64,000 bases of DNA from Chlorobium sp. (GTDB lineage: Bacteria > Bacteroidota > Chlorobiia > Chlorobiales > Chlorobiaceae). Within the stretch, counting starts at the first letter, position 1. Every line of letters starts with the position of its first letter. Position numbers and translations under genes: made by a program. The notes under the pieces are model-generated. The model did no database searches. It had not been told where the DNA came from and saw nothing but the letters and a program-made list of their open reading frames with translations. Below, one piece after another: positions 9,750 through 19,927 of this stretch. Where the stretch lies: NCBI GenBank assembly GCA_005862225.1, contig SZXV01000010.1, positions 62,001 through 126,000 of the forward strand, given 5' to 3'.

Positions 9750-12326
9750 ATGGACAGAAAGGATATGCAAAAAGGTATAACAAAAAGTGACAGGCTTCGG
9801 TCAACGGATGTGAGTTTCTGGACACTCAAGCCTGAAGATGCGCTCCTGAACCTTGACAGTAACGTTAAGGGTTTGTCGGAAAAAACTGCCCAGGAACGAT
9901 TGAAGCTATACGGCCCAAACTCCCTGAAGGGGGGTTCCAGAACTTCAGCTCTCATGCTTTTTCTGCTGCAATTCAAAAGCCCGGTGACGTTACTGCTGAT
10001 CTTTGCTGCCGGGCTCTCGTTTGCCCTGCATGACAAAACTGACGCATCAATTATTCTGCTTATTGTTCTGGTGAGTGGCTTGCTCGGCTGGTGGCAGGAG
10101 AAGGGGGCGGCCAGCGCGGTCGATCAATTGATGAAAATGGTACAGATCAAATGTCAGGTACTGCGTGAGGGAGAGGAAAAAGAGATTCACATCGAAGAGG
10201 TGGTGCCGGGCGATGTTGTGCTGCTCTCTGCCGGAGATATGATCCCCGGCGACAGTCTTCTCCTTGAATCAAAAGAGCTGTTTGTGGACGAAGCTGCCTT
10301 CACAGGCGAAACCTATCCGGTTGAGAAAAACAGCGGCGTTCTCCCCGCCGATACCCCGTTGTCCAAGAGAAGCAACACCCTGTATATGGGCGCCCATGTC
10401 ATCAGTGGAAAAGCAAAAGCTCTGGTTATGGTGACGGCAAAGCAGAGTGAATTCGGAAAAATTTCCGACTCGCTTCGCTTGAAAGCTCCGGAAACGGATT
10501 TTGAACGTGGGGTACGCCGGTTCGGCTATATGCTGATGGAGATCACCATGGTGCTGGTGGTCATTATTTTTGCCGTCAATGTACTTCTACATAAACCAAT
10601 TCTTGACTCCTTCCTCTTCTCCATGGCGCTGGCCGTCGGTCTTACTCCACAGTTGCTGCCAGCCATTATCAGCGTCAACCTTGCCTCTGGAGCCCGCAAC
10701 ATGGCGAAGCAGCAGGTTATTGTGAAGCGCCTCTCGTCTATCGAAAACTTTGGAAGCATGAACATCCTCTGTTCAGACAAGACGGGCACAATCACCGAGG
10801 GTAAGGTAAAATTGCACAAGGCATTATCCGTTTCGGGCGATCCGTCGGACAAGGTGCTGCAATACGCCTGGCTGAATGCCTCACTGCAAAAGGGGTTTCA
10901 AAATCCCATTGATGAAGCAATTTCCAACTACAGCCGGACTACCAGCAAACCTCTTTTTGAGGTGCAAAGTGAAGTGCCTTATGATTTTATCCGAAAACGC
11001 CTGACCGTTCAGCTCCGTCATGCCTCTGAAAATATTGTGATCACAAAAGGCGCGCTTAATCAGGTGCTGGAGGTGTGCAGCATGGCGGAAAACGAAGATG
11101 GAACTCTTGTTGCGCTGGATGAAAAACGCCCTCAGATTATGGAGCGATACAAGCAGCTTAGTTCTGAAGGGTACCGCACGCTTGGTGTGGCATGGAAAGC
11201 CGGAAACCCTCAGCAGAATTTTACCCGCAAGGATGAATCCGGGATGATCTTTCTCGGCTTTGTCACCTTTTTTGATCCTCCCAAGGAACATGTTCAGGCA
11301 ACAATTCAAAACCTCGAAAAGCTCGGGGTTGCCCTGAAAATCATTACCGGCGACAACGCTCTGGTGGCGGCAAGTCTTGGACGACAGATCGGCATCGCCA
11401 ATCCGGTCGTCCTCTCTGGTCCGGAAATCCGCAAAATGAGTGATCTGGCACTGATGCAGCAAGCCGTGCGAACCAATATTTTTGCTGAAGTGGAGCCGAA
11501 TCAAAAAGAGCGCATTATCCTGTCGCTGAAAAAGAGTGGGAACGTCGTCGGCTTTATGGGTGACGGGATTAACGACGCCTCGGCGCTACATGCCGCTGAC
11601 GTGGGAATTTCGGTTGATTCTGCTGTGGATGTTGCCAAGGAGGCTGCCGAAATTGTGCTGCTCAACCATGATCTCAAGGTTCTGGAGCAGGGCATAATTG
11701 AAGGGCGAAAAACCTTCACGAACACCATGAAGTATGTCTTTATGGCGACAAGCGCCAATTTCGGCAACATGTTCAGCATGGCCGGAGCTTCCCTGTTTCT
11801 GCCGTTTCTGCCGCTTCTTCCAAAGCAGATACTGCTCACCAACCTGCTGACCGACTTCCCGGAGATCACCATCTCCAGTGACCGCGTGGATGCCATCAAC
11901 ATTGCCCAGCCGCACCGCTGGGATATCAGCTTTATCCAGCGCTACATGATCACCTTCGGCATTCTCAGCTCGCTCTTCGACTTTTTTACCTTTGGCGTCC
12001 TTCATTATGTGCTGCACGCCGGTGAAGCTCAGTTTCAGACCGGCTGGTTTGTTGAATCGGTCATTTCAGCATCGCTCATTGTGCTGGTAATTCGCACTCG
12101 CCTGCCCTTTTTCAAAAGTCCTCCCGGCAGGTATCTGTTGACTGCGACACTGCTTGTGGTCATGGCTGTGCTGGCACTGCCTTTTACTCCTTTGGCAGTG
12201 ATGTTTGGCTTTGCACAGTTGCCATTAATCTTTTACGGCTGGATGCTGCTGATTGTGGTGCTGTATATTATTTCAGCCGAGGTGACGAAGCACTTTTTCT
12301 ACAAGAGACTGGAAAATATGGGGTGA
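9750..12326 (+). CDS. magnesium-translocating P-type ATPase (MgtA/MgtB-like); start codon uncertain
   Basis: SDKTGTITEGKV phosphorylation site, MGDGINDASALHAADVGISVDSAVDVAKEAAEIVLL. Confidence 0.88.
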   Translation: MDRKDMQKGITKSDRLRSTDVSFWTLKPEDALLNLDSNVKGLSEKTAQERLKLYGPNSLKGGSRTSALMLFLLQFKSPVTLLLIFAAGLSFALHDKTDASIILLIVLVSGLLGWWQEKGAASAVDQLMKMVQIKCQVLREGEEKEIHIEEVVPGDVVLLSAGDMIPGDSLLLESKELFVDEAAFTGETYPVEKNSGVLPADTPLSKRSNTLYMGAHVISGKAKALVMVTAKQSEFGKISDSLRLKAPETDFERGVRRFGYMLMEITMVLVVIIFAVNVLLHKPILDSFLFSMALAVGLTPQLLPAIISVNLASGARNMAKQQVIVKRLSSIENFGSMNILCSDKTGTITEGKVKLHKALSVSGDPSDKVLQYAWLNASLQKGFQNPIDEAISNYSRTTSKPLFEVQSEVPYDFIRKRLTVQLRHASENIVITKGALNQVLEVCSMAENEDGTLVALDEKRPQIMERYKQLSSEGYRTLGVAWKAGNPQQNFTRKDESGMIFLGFVTFFDPPKEHVQATIQNLEKLGVALKIITGDNALVAASLGRQIGIANPVVLSGPEIRKMSDLALMQQAVRTNIFAEVEPNQKERIILSLKKSGNVVGFMGDGINDASALHAADVGISVDSAVDVAKEAAEIVLLNHDLKVLEQGIIEGRKTFTNTMKYVFMATSANFGNMFSMAGASLFLPFLPLLPKQILLTNLLTDFPEITISSDRVDAINIAQPHRWDISFIQRYMITFGILSSLFDFFTFGVLHYVLHAGEAQFQTGWFVESVISASLIVLVIRTRLPFFKSPPGRYLLTATLLVVMAVLALPFTPLAVMFGFAQLPLIFYGWMLLIVVLYIISAEVTKHFFYKRLENMG

Positions 12327-12401
12327 GTGAGAGTCAGTTGGGTGCGCCGAGCTGGAGCTCGGCGTTCCCCTGCTTCATCGTTGCGAAATATCCCTTCGAT
12401 A

Positions 12402-12839
12402 TTATTTCGCGACTGGACGCTGCTGCGCCGCCAGGTATCTCGACATTTCCGGCCAGAAGGTCAGCATCTGCCTGCGGTCAAGTTGCTCAATCTCCTTGCC
12501 ATAACGATCTTGCACAAGTTTCCTGAATGCAGGTGACGCCTTTGCTGCCTGGAGGTCGCGGTTGCGAATGATTGCGGAGAGTGCAGCAAAATTTGATCTT
12601 TTCGCTTTATCAATCGTGGCAATCCTGGAGAGCAATCCTGTGTTGACCTTACTGCCGCTGGTAGTGGTGGCATTACCCGGATTTGCTTTGTCAGCCGGAG
12701 AGCTTTGAACAACTTGCGCAGGGCTGCTCTTTTCTTTATCGGAACTGGATGGCCCATACCAGCCGAGAACAACAGGAAGCACTGCGGCAATAATAGTGAC
12801 AACTCCTCCAATAAGCGCTAATTTGATTTCTGTTTTCAT
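12402..12839 (-). CDS. hypothetical membrane-anchored protein
   Basis: N-terminal TM segment LALIGGVVTIIAAVLPVVLGWYG; open frame with RBS-like upstream sequence. Confidence 0.55.
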   Translation of the reverse strand: MKTEIKLALIGGVVTIIAAVLPVVLGWYGPSSSDKEKSSPAQVVQSSPADKANPGNATTTSGSKVNTGLLSRIATIDKAKRSNFAALSAIIRNRDLQAAKASPAFRKLVQDRYGKEIEQLDRRQMLTFWPEMSRYLAAQQRPVAK

Positions 12840-13034
12840 GACGAGCCATTTTTGAGGTGAAGGTGAGAAAACAAAATGTTTTCATCAAAGATAATACGGG
12901 TATCCAGGAAAAGCAATAAGATAGAGAGTCAAGAGGCGAGAAGCAGAAATTCGCGAAACATTATTTTTTTGCGTACACTTTCCTTGCCAAATGCCAAAAG
13001 AACAAACTGGTAACTGACTCTTACGATTACATCC

Positions 13035-13463
13035 ATGCTGATTTCACGAAAAATCGAGATCGATTACGGCCATACCCTTCCGAACAGCTTTTCGTTCTGT
13101 AATCAACTACACGGCCACCGAGGGGTAGTTGTTGCTACCGTTGAAGGTGAACTGATTGAGCGAAATGGTGATGCGGAGGAGGGAATGGTGATGGATTTCA
13201 AGTTTTTGAAGGAAATTATGCGGCTCCACATTCACGACAAACTTGATCACGGCTTTGCAGTCTGGAAAGATGATCATGAAGATCTGGAGTTTATCCTGAA
13301 GCGCAATTCCCGGGTATTGGTGACTGATCAACCACCAACTGCCGAATGCCTGGCGAAATGGGCATTTCACCAGATTCAACCCCATCTGCCTCAAGGGGTA
13401 ACACTGAAGCAGCTTCGCTGGTATGAGACTCCAAACAATTGGGCAGAATATGATGGCATATAA
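13035..13463 (+). CDS. 6-carboxytetrahydropterin synthase family protein (QueD-like)
   Basis: Pterin-synthase residues: CNQLHGHRGVVVATVEGE, MVMDFKFLKEIM, LDHGFAV, WYETPNNWAEY. Confidence 0.88.
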   Translation: MLISRKIEIDYGHTLPNSFSFCNQLHGHRGVVVATVEGELIERNGDAEEGMVMDFKFLKEIMRLHIHDKLDHGFAVWKDDHEDLEFILKRNSRVLVTDQPPTAECLAKWAFHQIQPHLPQGVTLKQLRWYETPNNWAEYDGI

Positions 13464-13536
13464 CCTGAAAGTCGGGTAAAGCTTACATTATTTGCAGGGC
13501 ACTCCCTAATATTCCAGGAACAACCTGTCTCCGGTT

Positions 13537-13612
13537 TTGAAAACACTGAAACAACCGATCGGGCAAGAATGCATCATCTCGCTTGCCTCCATGTATGTCC
13601 CGATCACGTCGC
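13537..13612 (+). pseudogene. fragment of DUF4143-type ATPase (C-terminal tail)
   Basis: KTLKQPIGQECIISLASMYVPITS matches QTLKQPIGQGCVISLAPMYLPITS of the intact copy (about 22507-22572). Confidence 0.75.
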
Positions 13613-13763
13613 CACATCCCCGTTCATGTATCAGGATAAGAAAACGCTACACTCAGTACCCGTTCAGAGCCGGTACTGTTATTGATAGTTGCATGACAGT
13701 GAGACTGACCGGGTTGCTAAAGGTTATATTAATTGTTACCTTGTATCAAAAGGAGATTTGATT

Positions 13764-14033
13764 ATGTCACAGACAAAAGGTGTCAAGTTAGGCGATAATA
13801 CACAACAACGACTTGTGGCTCTCGGTCGTATTCGAGACAGATCACCCCACTGGCTTATGTGCAGGGCAATCGAAACGTACCTGGATCGCGAAGAAAAATA
13901 CGAGCAGGAAAAGCGGGAGGATATGGAGCGGTGGGATCAGTATCAATTGACCGGCGTTGCAGTGCCCCATGAACAAGCGGCTGAGTGGCTTGAAAATCTG
14001 GCGCAAGGGAAGGTGACGACGTGCCCCGGATAA
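13764..14033 (+). CDS. ribbon-helix-helix (CopG/ParD-like) antitoxin
   Basis: MSQTKGVKLGDNTQQRLVALGRIRDRSPHWLMCRAIETYLDREE; overlaps the downstream toxin gene. Confidence 0.8.
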   Translation: MSQTKGVKLGDNTQQRLVALGRIRDRSPHWLMCRAIETYLDREEKYEQEKREDMERWDQYQLTGVAVPHEQAAEWLENLAQGKVTTCPG

Positions 14034-14311
14034 AATGGCTTCCGGATGCATTGGCCGATGTCGATCGGCTTCATGCGTTCCTGCATGAAAAAAGCCCCGA
14101 GGTGGCAGCACGAGCGGCAAGGGTCATTCTTGACGGTGCAGGACTACTGGAATCGATACCGGAGATTGGCCGCCCCATGGACGATGACACCGGCAGACGC
14201 GAACTGGTTCTCTCTTTCGGTGCGGGTGCTTTTGTGCTTCGTTATATGTGGGACAGAGGCGATACTGTTGTTATTATCCGTGTCTGGCACAGCAAAGAAA
14301 GCAGAATGTAG
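14021..14311 (+). CDS. RelE/ParE family toxin
   Basis: IKWLPDALADVDRLHAFLHEKSPEVAARAARVI...GRRELVLSFGAGAFVLRYMWDRGDTVVIIRVWHSKE. Confidence 0.85.
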   Translation: MPRIKWLPDALADVDRLHAFLHEKSPEVAARAARVILDGAGLLESIPEIGRPMDDDTGRRELVLSFGAGAFVLRYMWDRGDTVVIIRVWHSKESRM

Positions 14312-14495
14312 AACCTTAAAAGCCAGTCACCATCCTTTGAATCCATCGGGCGAAATGGCCAAATTCTGATTCTTTCACAAAAGTTTACGTAGTTGCGAGC
14401 GACCCGTCATCTGTCACCAGCACAAGCGAATCAGCGCGAAGCGTCCTTATACAGCGCATTGTCAGGCATAGTTTCAACCGGCACCATCTCTTCAA

Positions 14496-14766
14496 TCTAT
14501 AATAAAATCAGCCGAGTCATGCCTTACAAAACAAGAACACTTGAGATCTTTTTTCTGCAAGCAAGTTAAAAATTCTCCGTCATGCTGCTGACAGTACCTC
14601 GCCAAACCGGAAAAACAACATTCTGGAATTACAGGGCATGATCCTTGGTTGAACCAACTCAGCATCCTGCCGGCCAGTTCAGCAAGCTTGTTTCTCTGAA
14701 GCGGAACTCCGACGTTAATCAATCACGTCATCGAGACGGCTTTCGATAGCGACTATCTGTAATTCA
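14496..14766 (+). pseudogene. internally deleted copy of the DUF4143 ATPase unit (5' end joined to 3' trailer)
   Basis: TCTATAATAAAATCAGCCGAGTCATGCCTTACAAAACAAGAACACTTGAGATC... through CCGGAAAAACAACATTC matches 21363-21495, then jumps to the trailer matching about 22620-22755. Confidence 0.85.
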
Positions 14767-14767
14767 A

Positions 14768-14998
14768 TTATCGGCCAATTGCAAAATTCTGCTCGTCTGA
14801 TTGTCGAGGATGATGCGTCCCGTCCATGTTGACTTCCGGGTTAGGCGTTTTAAGTTGCTTCGCCAATGTAAAGCCTATTTTTTCTGCCAGTAATACAGGA
14901 ACGGCGTTTCCAATTTGACGCATAGCCTCACCCCAGGCACCTTTGATGACGAAATCATCAGGGAACGTTTGAATTCGTTTTGCTTCAAAGGTCGTCAG
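14768..14998 (-). pseudogene. truncated C5-cytosine DNA methyltransferase (C-terminal fragment)
   Basis: TTFEAKRIQTFPDDFVIKGAWGEAMRQIGNAVPVLLAEKIGFTLAKQLKTPNPEVNMDGTHHPRQSDEQNFAIGR is identical in sequence to the end of 22760..23971. Confidence 0.92.
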
Positions 14999-15408
14999 GC
15001 ACTGCTTGTCCAACTTTTGCCGCCAGGAAAACACAATCCACGAAGTGTTCTACAAAGCATGGTAAAGCTATCAAATCAATTCTTGAGGATACGAGCCTCA
15101 CCACCTCAAGCTTCTGATTGTGAAAGTCTCGGGGATAAGCGGATATCAAATCACCTATATGGTCGCTGACATATTTAGGGTCATACTGGGCAACGATTCT
15201 CATTGCACGATAATCCGGAAAGCACTTTTTAACTACCTCAATGGACTCTGGCAGTAGAGCTTCTGCAACCTTGATTCTATAGCTAAAATCATTTATTCCG
15301 TCGGATGACACGAGGAAATCAAGTGCTTTCTGAAGCTCCTCATTCGTGGCTCACCACAATGCAGCCTCCTGTTTTCTGGACTTTCACGATTCTTGGGAAG
15401 AATCGACT

Positions 15409-16005
15409 TCAAGATGTATGAAAAATATTCTTGACCAATCGGTAAACGGTTGTGCCGGTTTCCTTTGGCCAGTTGTCGCACTGGTTGTTATCCCGTTGTT
15501 CTGCTCTTCGGATGGCTGCGGTAATCATTTCGACAGTAATCTTGCGGGAGTCTATTTCTTTGTCATATTCGGGCAGATATCGCTTTAACCGTTCTGAACA
15601 CTCGCGGGATGAAGAAATTCCTGAAGCTTCTTCAAAATGAAGTAAAAGCCAGTACTCAAACTTTGGGTTACTCAGTGCAAAACCAATGTTTTTCTGAGTG
15701 GTTGACCAGGCATAAAGCTGATCGAGTTGACTTTCATCCCACTGGTCACGGTCGGCAACTAACCATGCTTCGTCTGAACTTTTCAGGCTCTCTTTTTTGA
15801 GATATTGCTCCATTTTTTTCAAGAGAGCCAAGGGGGCCAGACCTTCTTTTGTTTTGAGACAGTGTACCTTGATGACTGAGTGATTGTTTTGTAACAGATC
15901 GAAATATTCTGGCTCCGTTTTATTTCCTTCAGTGGCGAGAACAAAGAGTTTCCGGTATCTTCGCACACCGATGCGCCGTTGAAAGTCTCTTCTTGGTGTG
16001 GCCAT
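15409..16005 (-). CDS. rloB: RloB-like protein (defence-associated, OLD/TOPRIM-like)
   Basis: VRRYRKLFVLATEGNKTEPEYFDLL...WLVADRDQWDESQLDQLYAW...FALSNPKFEYWLLLHFEE. Confidence 0.88.
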   Translation of the reverse strand: MATPRRDFQRRIGVRRYRKLFVLATEGNKTEPEYFDLLQNNHSVIKVHCLKTKEGLAPLALLKKMEQYLKKESLKSSDEAWLVADRDQWDESQLDQLYAWSTTQKNIGFALSNPKFEYWLLLHFEEASGISSSRECSERLKRYLPEYDKEIDSRKITVEMITAAIRRAEQRDNNQCDNWPKETGTTVYRLVKNIFHTS

Positions 16006-17351
16006 TACTCTCCCACTGTAGTTTTATTTTCGCAGTAGGGGTTCATCATCATAGGGATAACGCTGGTACGCATTCTTGGTATGCCTCCGAGTCTGCCCTG
16101 GAGATAACTTTTCCGGATATCTTTGTCGTAGCGGACATCTTTATAGTCGCTGAATGACAACAGGCAGGATGAGCCTGACGCATTGCGTTCAGCAACCCAC
16201 ATTTCATCACGCCGGAACAGTTGCTGATCCATCAGCAGCACGTCATGGGTGGTGAACAAGAGCTGGCAACGACTCTCCTGCGAACAGTTTTCAAGATAGC
16301 CTTCCAGAAGTGAGCGGGTCAGCAGGGTGTGCAGACTGCGATCAAGTTCATCAATGATATAGACTTTTTTTGATGAAGGGGCGGAGAGTTCCAGAAAAGC
16401 CGGCAAGAGATCAATCACCCGTCGGGAGCCATCTGATTCCTGTTGTAACTCAAATTTTGCCTCCGTTCCGTCTGTTTTTTGATGAAAGGTTACCAGCTTC
16501 CAGGCAATGAGTTCACCCTCTTTTCGTGTGACCACATAGCGGTCAAGATCGGGCTCCAGCCGTATCGCTTTTCCCTCTTTGACCTCTTCCTGTATCAGGT
16601 TTTTAATGGCATCAGGGAATGGGAGATTATCAAACGGGATTTTCTCGCCTCCGAGATGAGTGATTCCGGTGTCAAGTTTTGGCAGCATGCTATTCATGGT
16701 CGCATACAATGGATGCCCTTCATCAAGAAACTGCTCGAATGGTTCAAATCTTGAATCGGGAGCGACCAGTTCCAGAATATTCCTGAACCAGTTGTAGACC
16801 GGACGGAAGGTTTCAACTTTTTGTGAAACCGAGTTGGTGAGAAACAACTGATTATCGCGTGTTCCCTGAAAGGCAAACTCAAGGAATGGGCGCTGTTCAA
16901 GGCCAGCGCCAAAAGCTATCGCCCCATGGTGCCGGTGGTAGAGTGTTTTTTCACTGCTCGATGTAATTTCGATCAGTTTCTCTTCCAGAACAGCTTTTCG
17001 GGTAAGGGTAAAACCGAATTCGTAAATCGATTCATCAATGAGGAGTTCAAATGAAAAACGGGAAGGCTTTGACGCGCATTGCGTATTGAGGCGAAAGGTC
17101 TCGACGGGAATGAGGGCATCGGGCAGGGTTCCCCTGACCACCAGATTTTTGGCAAAACTCAGCGCCTTGAAAAAGTTTGTCTTTCCCGAGGCATTGCCGC
17201 CATAAATGGCAGCGATCGGCAGTATCCGTGTCGAGTATTTTGCCACTTTTGGAACGCGCTCGCTATGTTGCCGTTCGCGGCTGGCAATCATGGAGAAGGA
17301 GACCGGCTCCATGAAGGATGCCCAGTTTTCAAGAGAGAAATTGATTAACAC
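16005..17351 (-). CDS. rloA: RloA-like AAA family ATPase
   Basis: [22 protein letters not shown] Walker [25 protein letters not shown] Walker [13 protein letters not shown]; shares 1 bp with rloB. Confidence 0.9.
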   Translation of the reverse strand: MLINFSLENWASFMEPVSFSMIASRERQHSERVPKVAKYSTRILPIAAIYGGNASGKTNFFKALSFAKNLVVRGTLPDALIPVETFRLNTQCASKPSRFSFELLIDESIYEFGFTLTRKAVLEEKLIEITSSSEKTLYHRHHGAIAFGAGLEQRPFLEFAFQGTRDNQLFLTNSVSQKVETFRPVYNWFRNILELVAPDSRFEPFEQFLDEGHPLYATMNSMLPKLDTGITHLGGEKIPFDNLPFPDAIKNLIQEEVKEGKAIRLEPDLDRYVVTRKEGELIAWKLVTFHQKTDGTEAKFELQQESDGSRRVIDLLPAFLELSAPSSKKVYIIDELDRSLHTLLTRSLLEGYLENCSQESRCQLLFTTHDVLLMDQQLFRRDEMWVAERNASGSSCLLSFSDYKDVRYDKDIRKSYLQGRLGGIPRMRTSVIPMMMNPYCENKTTVGE

Positions 17352-17473
17352 AATAAGGCTGTTTTATGAGATAAAATCACTTTCTGATGCCTTAAAATAT
17401 TCTTTTCAGAAGATTATTCCTCTTTGAAAGAGAAAATTTCTCATAATATTGCATAATTTCACCATCAAGAGCT

Positions 17474-17928
17474 ATGAGACTTTCCCGAATACATTCTAAC
17501 CCTGTGCTGGATTTTTACACGGCTAATCTGGCGACCGTGCTGGAGTTGCCGCTGTTTGCGACGGGGGTGTCGGCTGGGCTCCCCTCCCCCTGCTGAGGAT
17601 TATGTGGAGATCGCGCTCGACCTGAACAGGGAGCTGGTGAAGCATCCGGCGGCTATGTTTTACGCACGGGTAAAGGGTAGGACGATGATTGATGCGGGAA
17701 TTGAGTGAGGGCGACCTGCTTGTGATTGACAAGGCGCTTGAGGCGAAGGATGGGGATATTGCGGTCTGTTTTCTTAACGGGGAGTTTACGGTGAAGCGGC
17801 TTTCGGTGCGGGATGACGGGGTCTATCTTGTCCCGGCCAATGCGGAGTTCAAGCCGATACGCATTACTGAGGAGAATGACTTTCTGGTGTGGGGAGTTGT
17901 CGCCTGCATTATCCACAAACCGCGATAA
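17474..17928 (+). pseudogene. umuD: UmuD-like S24 peptidase, frameshifted
   Basis: LPLFATGVSAG / EDYVEIALDLNRELVKHPAAMFYARVKGRTMIDAGIE / EGDLLVIDKALEAKDGDIAVCFLNGEFTVKRLSV; two +1 shifts, at the C-tract near 17580 and at GAGTGAGGGC near 17706. Confidence 0.82.
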
Positions 17929-17948
17929 ACTGACCGGAGATTTGCGTT

Positions 17949-18110
17949 ATGTTTGCTCTGGTTGACTGCAATAACTTTTATGCTTCGTGTGAGCGGGTGT
18001 TTAACCCTGCTCTGCGCACCCGTCCGGTGGTGGTGCTCTCCAATAATGATGGCTGGATTATTGCCCGGTCGGAGGAGGCCAAGGCGCTTGGCATTCAGAT
18101 GGGAATATGT
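17949..18110 (+). pseudogene. umuC: truncated UmuC-like Y-family polymerase (N-terminal about 50 aa)
   Basis: MFALVDCNNFYASCERVFNPALRTRPVVVLSNNDGWIIARSEEAKALGIQMG, then sequence switches to an IS3-like end. Confidence 0.88.
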
Positions 18111-18418
18111 CAACAAAGATGTCGCGTTTTTTTAAAAAAATCAATCTTTTTTATCCGGGTTCAGAACGACTTCCCGGAGAACTTTCCAATGTTTGACTGG
18201 TCGTGAACCCCAGCGTTCAGGATGTGTAGCCTGAGCATGTCTCATTGTTCTGTTTCTCTGTTCAAAAATTGCTTCTGCCTGACCAGAGCGCATCTGTTCC
18301 GGTGTTACGTAACCAAGAGATGAATGCAAATGTTCAGTATTGTACCAATGGACAAATGCGGCCATCCATAATCTTGCTTCGTTCAGGTCTTCGAATCGTC
18401 CAGGATAATTAACCCGGG
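18111..18418 (-). mobile_element. IS3-family remnant (C-terminus of OrfB transposase)
   Basis: RVNYPGRFEDLNEARLWMAAFVHWYNTEHLHSSLGYVTPEQMRSGQAEAIFEQRN typical of IS3 OrfB; cut at the junction with ATPase fragment near 18418. Confidence 0.85.
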
Positions 18419-18920
18419 AGTGGACTTCACCAGAAACGCTGGAAGCGGGAGCGATGTCAGGAGCCATTCTTGAAAGCTGGGTAGTATCGGAGATCATCAA
18501 AAGCTGGTGGCACAACGGCAAGCGAGCCCCCATTTTCTACTATCGCGACAAGGATGCCAAAGAGATTGATCTGCTCATTCATCAGAACGGCACACTCTAT
18601 CCGGTAGAAATAAAAAAATCGGCAAGTCCGGGAAAAGAGGCCATTCACCATTTCGAGGTACTTTAAACCCTGAAACAACCGATCGGCCAAGGAGGCATCA
18701 TCTCGCTTGCCCCCATGTATCTCCCGATCACATCAACCATCGATAACGTACCAGTGGGAATGGTGTAAACCCGGGTTCAGGAATACAGTGCATGATCCCG
18801 GGTTGAACCGACTCAGCATTATGCCTGTCAGTTTGGCAAGTTTGTTTCTCTGAAGCGGATCTCCGAAGTCAATAAATCACGTCATAGAGACTGCTTTCGA
18901 TAGCGGCTATCTGTAATTTT
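18419..18920 (+). pseudogene. 3' part of the DUF4143 ATPase unit (C-terminus plus trailer)
   Basis: Matches 22256-22755: EAGAMSGAILESWVVSEIIKSWWHNGKRAPIFYYRDKDAKEIDLLIHQNGTLYPVEIKKSASPGKEA plus trailer ending CTATCTGTAATT. Confidence 0.88.
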
Positions 18921-19278
18921 CACGACACTGATGGAGTGCGTTGTCAGATGAGTGGGCTTGTCTCCATCCTTTGGGAACGGCTTTGCCAACGTAGATAGGA
19001 TAGCTATATGAATGGCGGTTTAGCTCGTCAGATCGTTTGTACAGAGGATTACTCCCTGTGTAATAGAGTGCGTACACCCCTGTTCCTTGAAATGATTCTG
19101 GCGGAGGGAGCGTGTGAACAGGTGTGCCATTAAAGAATCTGACCGCATCTTTGACCAGTTCGGCAAAGGCATCGTTTCTATAGTCGTAGGGTATGGGTTC
19201 ACAAAGTTTTGCACGATAATGGAGCGCCTCAACTCCAAAATTACTGCTCGCTTTGCAATCTCGAACCTCGCCGAAGCT
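18907..19278 (-). pseudogene. N-terminal part of an Eco29kI-like GIY-YIG restriction endonuclease (truncated at about 18918)
   Basis: Minus-strand frame reads ...EALHYRAKLCEPIPYDYRNDAFAELVKDAVRFFNGTPVHTLPPPESFQGTGVYALYYTGSNPLYKRSDELNRHSYSYPIYVGKAVPKGWRQA...; GIY-like GVYALYYTG and YVGKAVPKG; no ATG in frame. Confidence 0.75.
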
Positions 19279-19293
19279 TCATAGGGAAAATCA

Positions 19294-19593
19294 TCAGCGC
19301 CTGATTTGGTCCTCTTTTGCTGCTCCATCCACCAGTGTTCCGTTAATGAACTTGTGAATAATACTTGAGATATAACTCTGATACGGCAACCCTTCCTTGA
19401 CGGCCTTTCTTTGCAACTCAGTGAGGTCTCTTTCAGAAATCCGAATATTCAGCCTCCTGTCCTTTCTCAAAGTATTACAGGCATACTCCGTCAATTCTTT
19501 TCTTCTTTTTGGAAGGTCGGCGACAGGAACCCATTCACCTTTTTCAAAGCTATCCAGTATTTCCTTCTCTTCTTTGGTCAGTTTAGCCGTCAT
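19294..19593 (-). CDS. BrnA-like antitoxin
   Basis: RRLNIRISERDLTELQRKAVKEGLPYQSYISSIIHKF; overlaps the BrnT-like toxin gene. Confidence 0.78.
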   Translation of the reverse strand: MTAKLTKEEKEILDSFEKGEWVPVADLPKRRKELTEYACNTLRKDRRLNIRISERDLTELQRKAVKEGLPYQSYISSIIHKFINGTLVDGAAKEDQIRR

Positions 19594-19867
19594 GTTTTTC
19601 TCCAAAATATTGCTGAGTGGCCTTCCTGCTCGGGATAATGGTTTTCAGAAACAACTCTTCCTCATTCTCAACATAAGGTACAAGATATGCGTAATTGGTC
19701 ACGCTCAGTACCATGATTCGTTGTCCAAGGTATACCTTCTGGTTGGGATGAAGATAATCGTCCAATATCTCACCCCTTTCAATAAAGAAAACCACATCCT
19801 CGAAACAGATTCCCCGTGACGCTTTGAGTGCCACGCTCTTTTCCGTGCTCCAATTGATGCGTTTCAT
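19583..19867 (-). CDS. BrnT-like toxin
   Basis: INWSTEKSVALKASRGICFEDVVFFIERGEILDDYLHPNQKVYLGQRIMVLSVTNYAYLVPYVEN...LKTIIPSRKATQQY; DUF497-like architecture. Confidence 0.78.
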   Translation of the reverse strand: MKRINWSTEKSVALKASRGICFEDVVFFIERGEILDDYLHPNQKVYLGQRIMVLSVTNYAYLVPYVENEEELFLKTIIPSRKATQQYFGEKHDG

Positions 19868-19927
19868 TCCATCAATTTATCATAATGTGTGCAGTTTGGC
19901 AACGGCAAACTACTTGTTTTTGCGTGT

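Noticed and set aside
14985-15345. Minus-strand frame ...ELQKALDFLVSSDGINDFSYRIKVAEALLPESIEVVKKCFPDYRAMRIVAQYDPKYVSDHIGDL...
   Set aside because: Looks like a relic of a real gene, but no start and no recognisable family; not called as a CDS.
19020-19328. 102-aa minus-strand ORF in the track
   Set aside because: The coding signal in this interval is in another frame (GIY-YIG-like REase remnant); the listed frame looks like a shadow, although its first about 35 codons could be coding before a frameshift.
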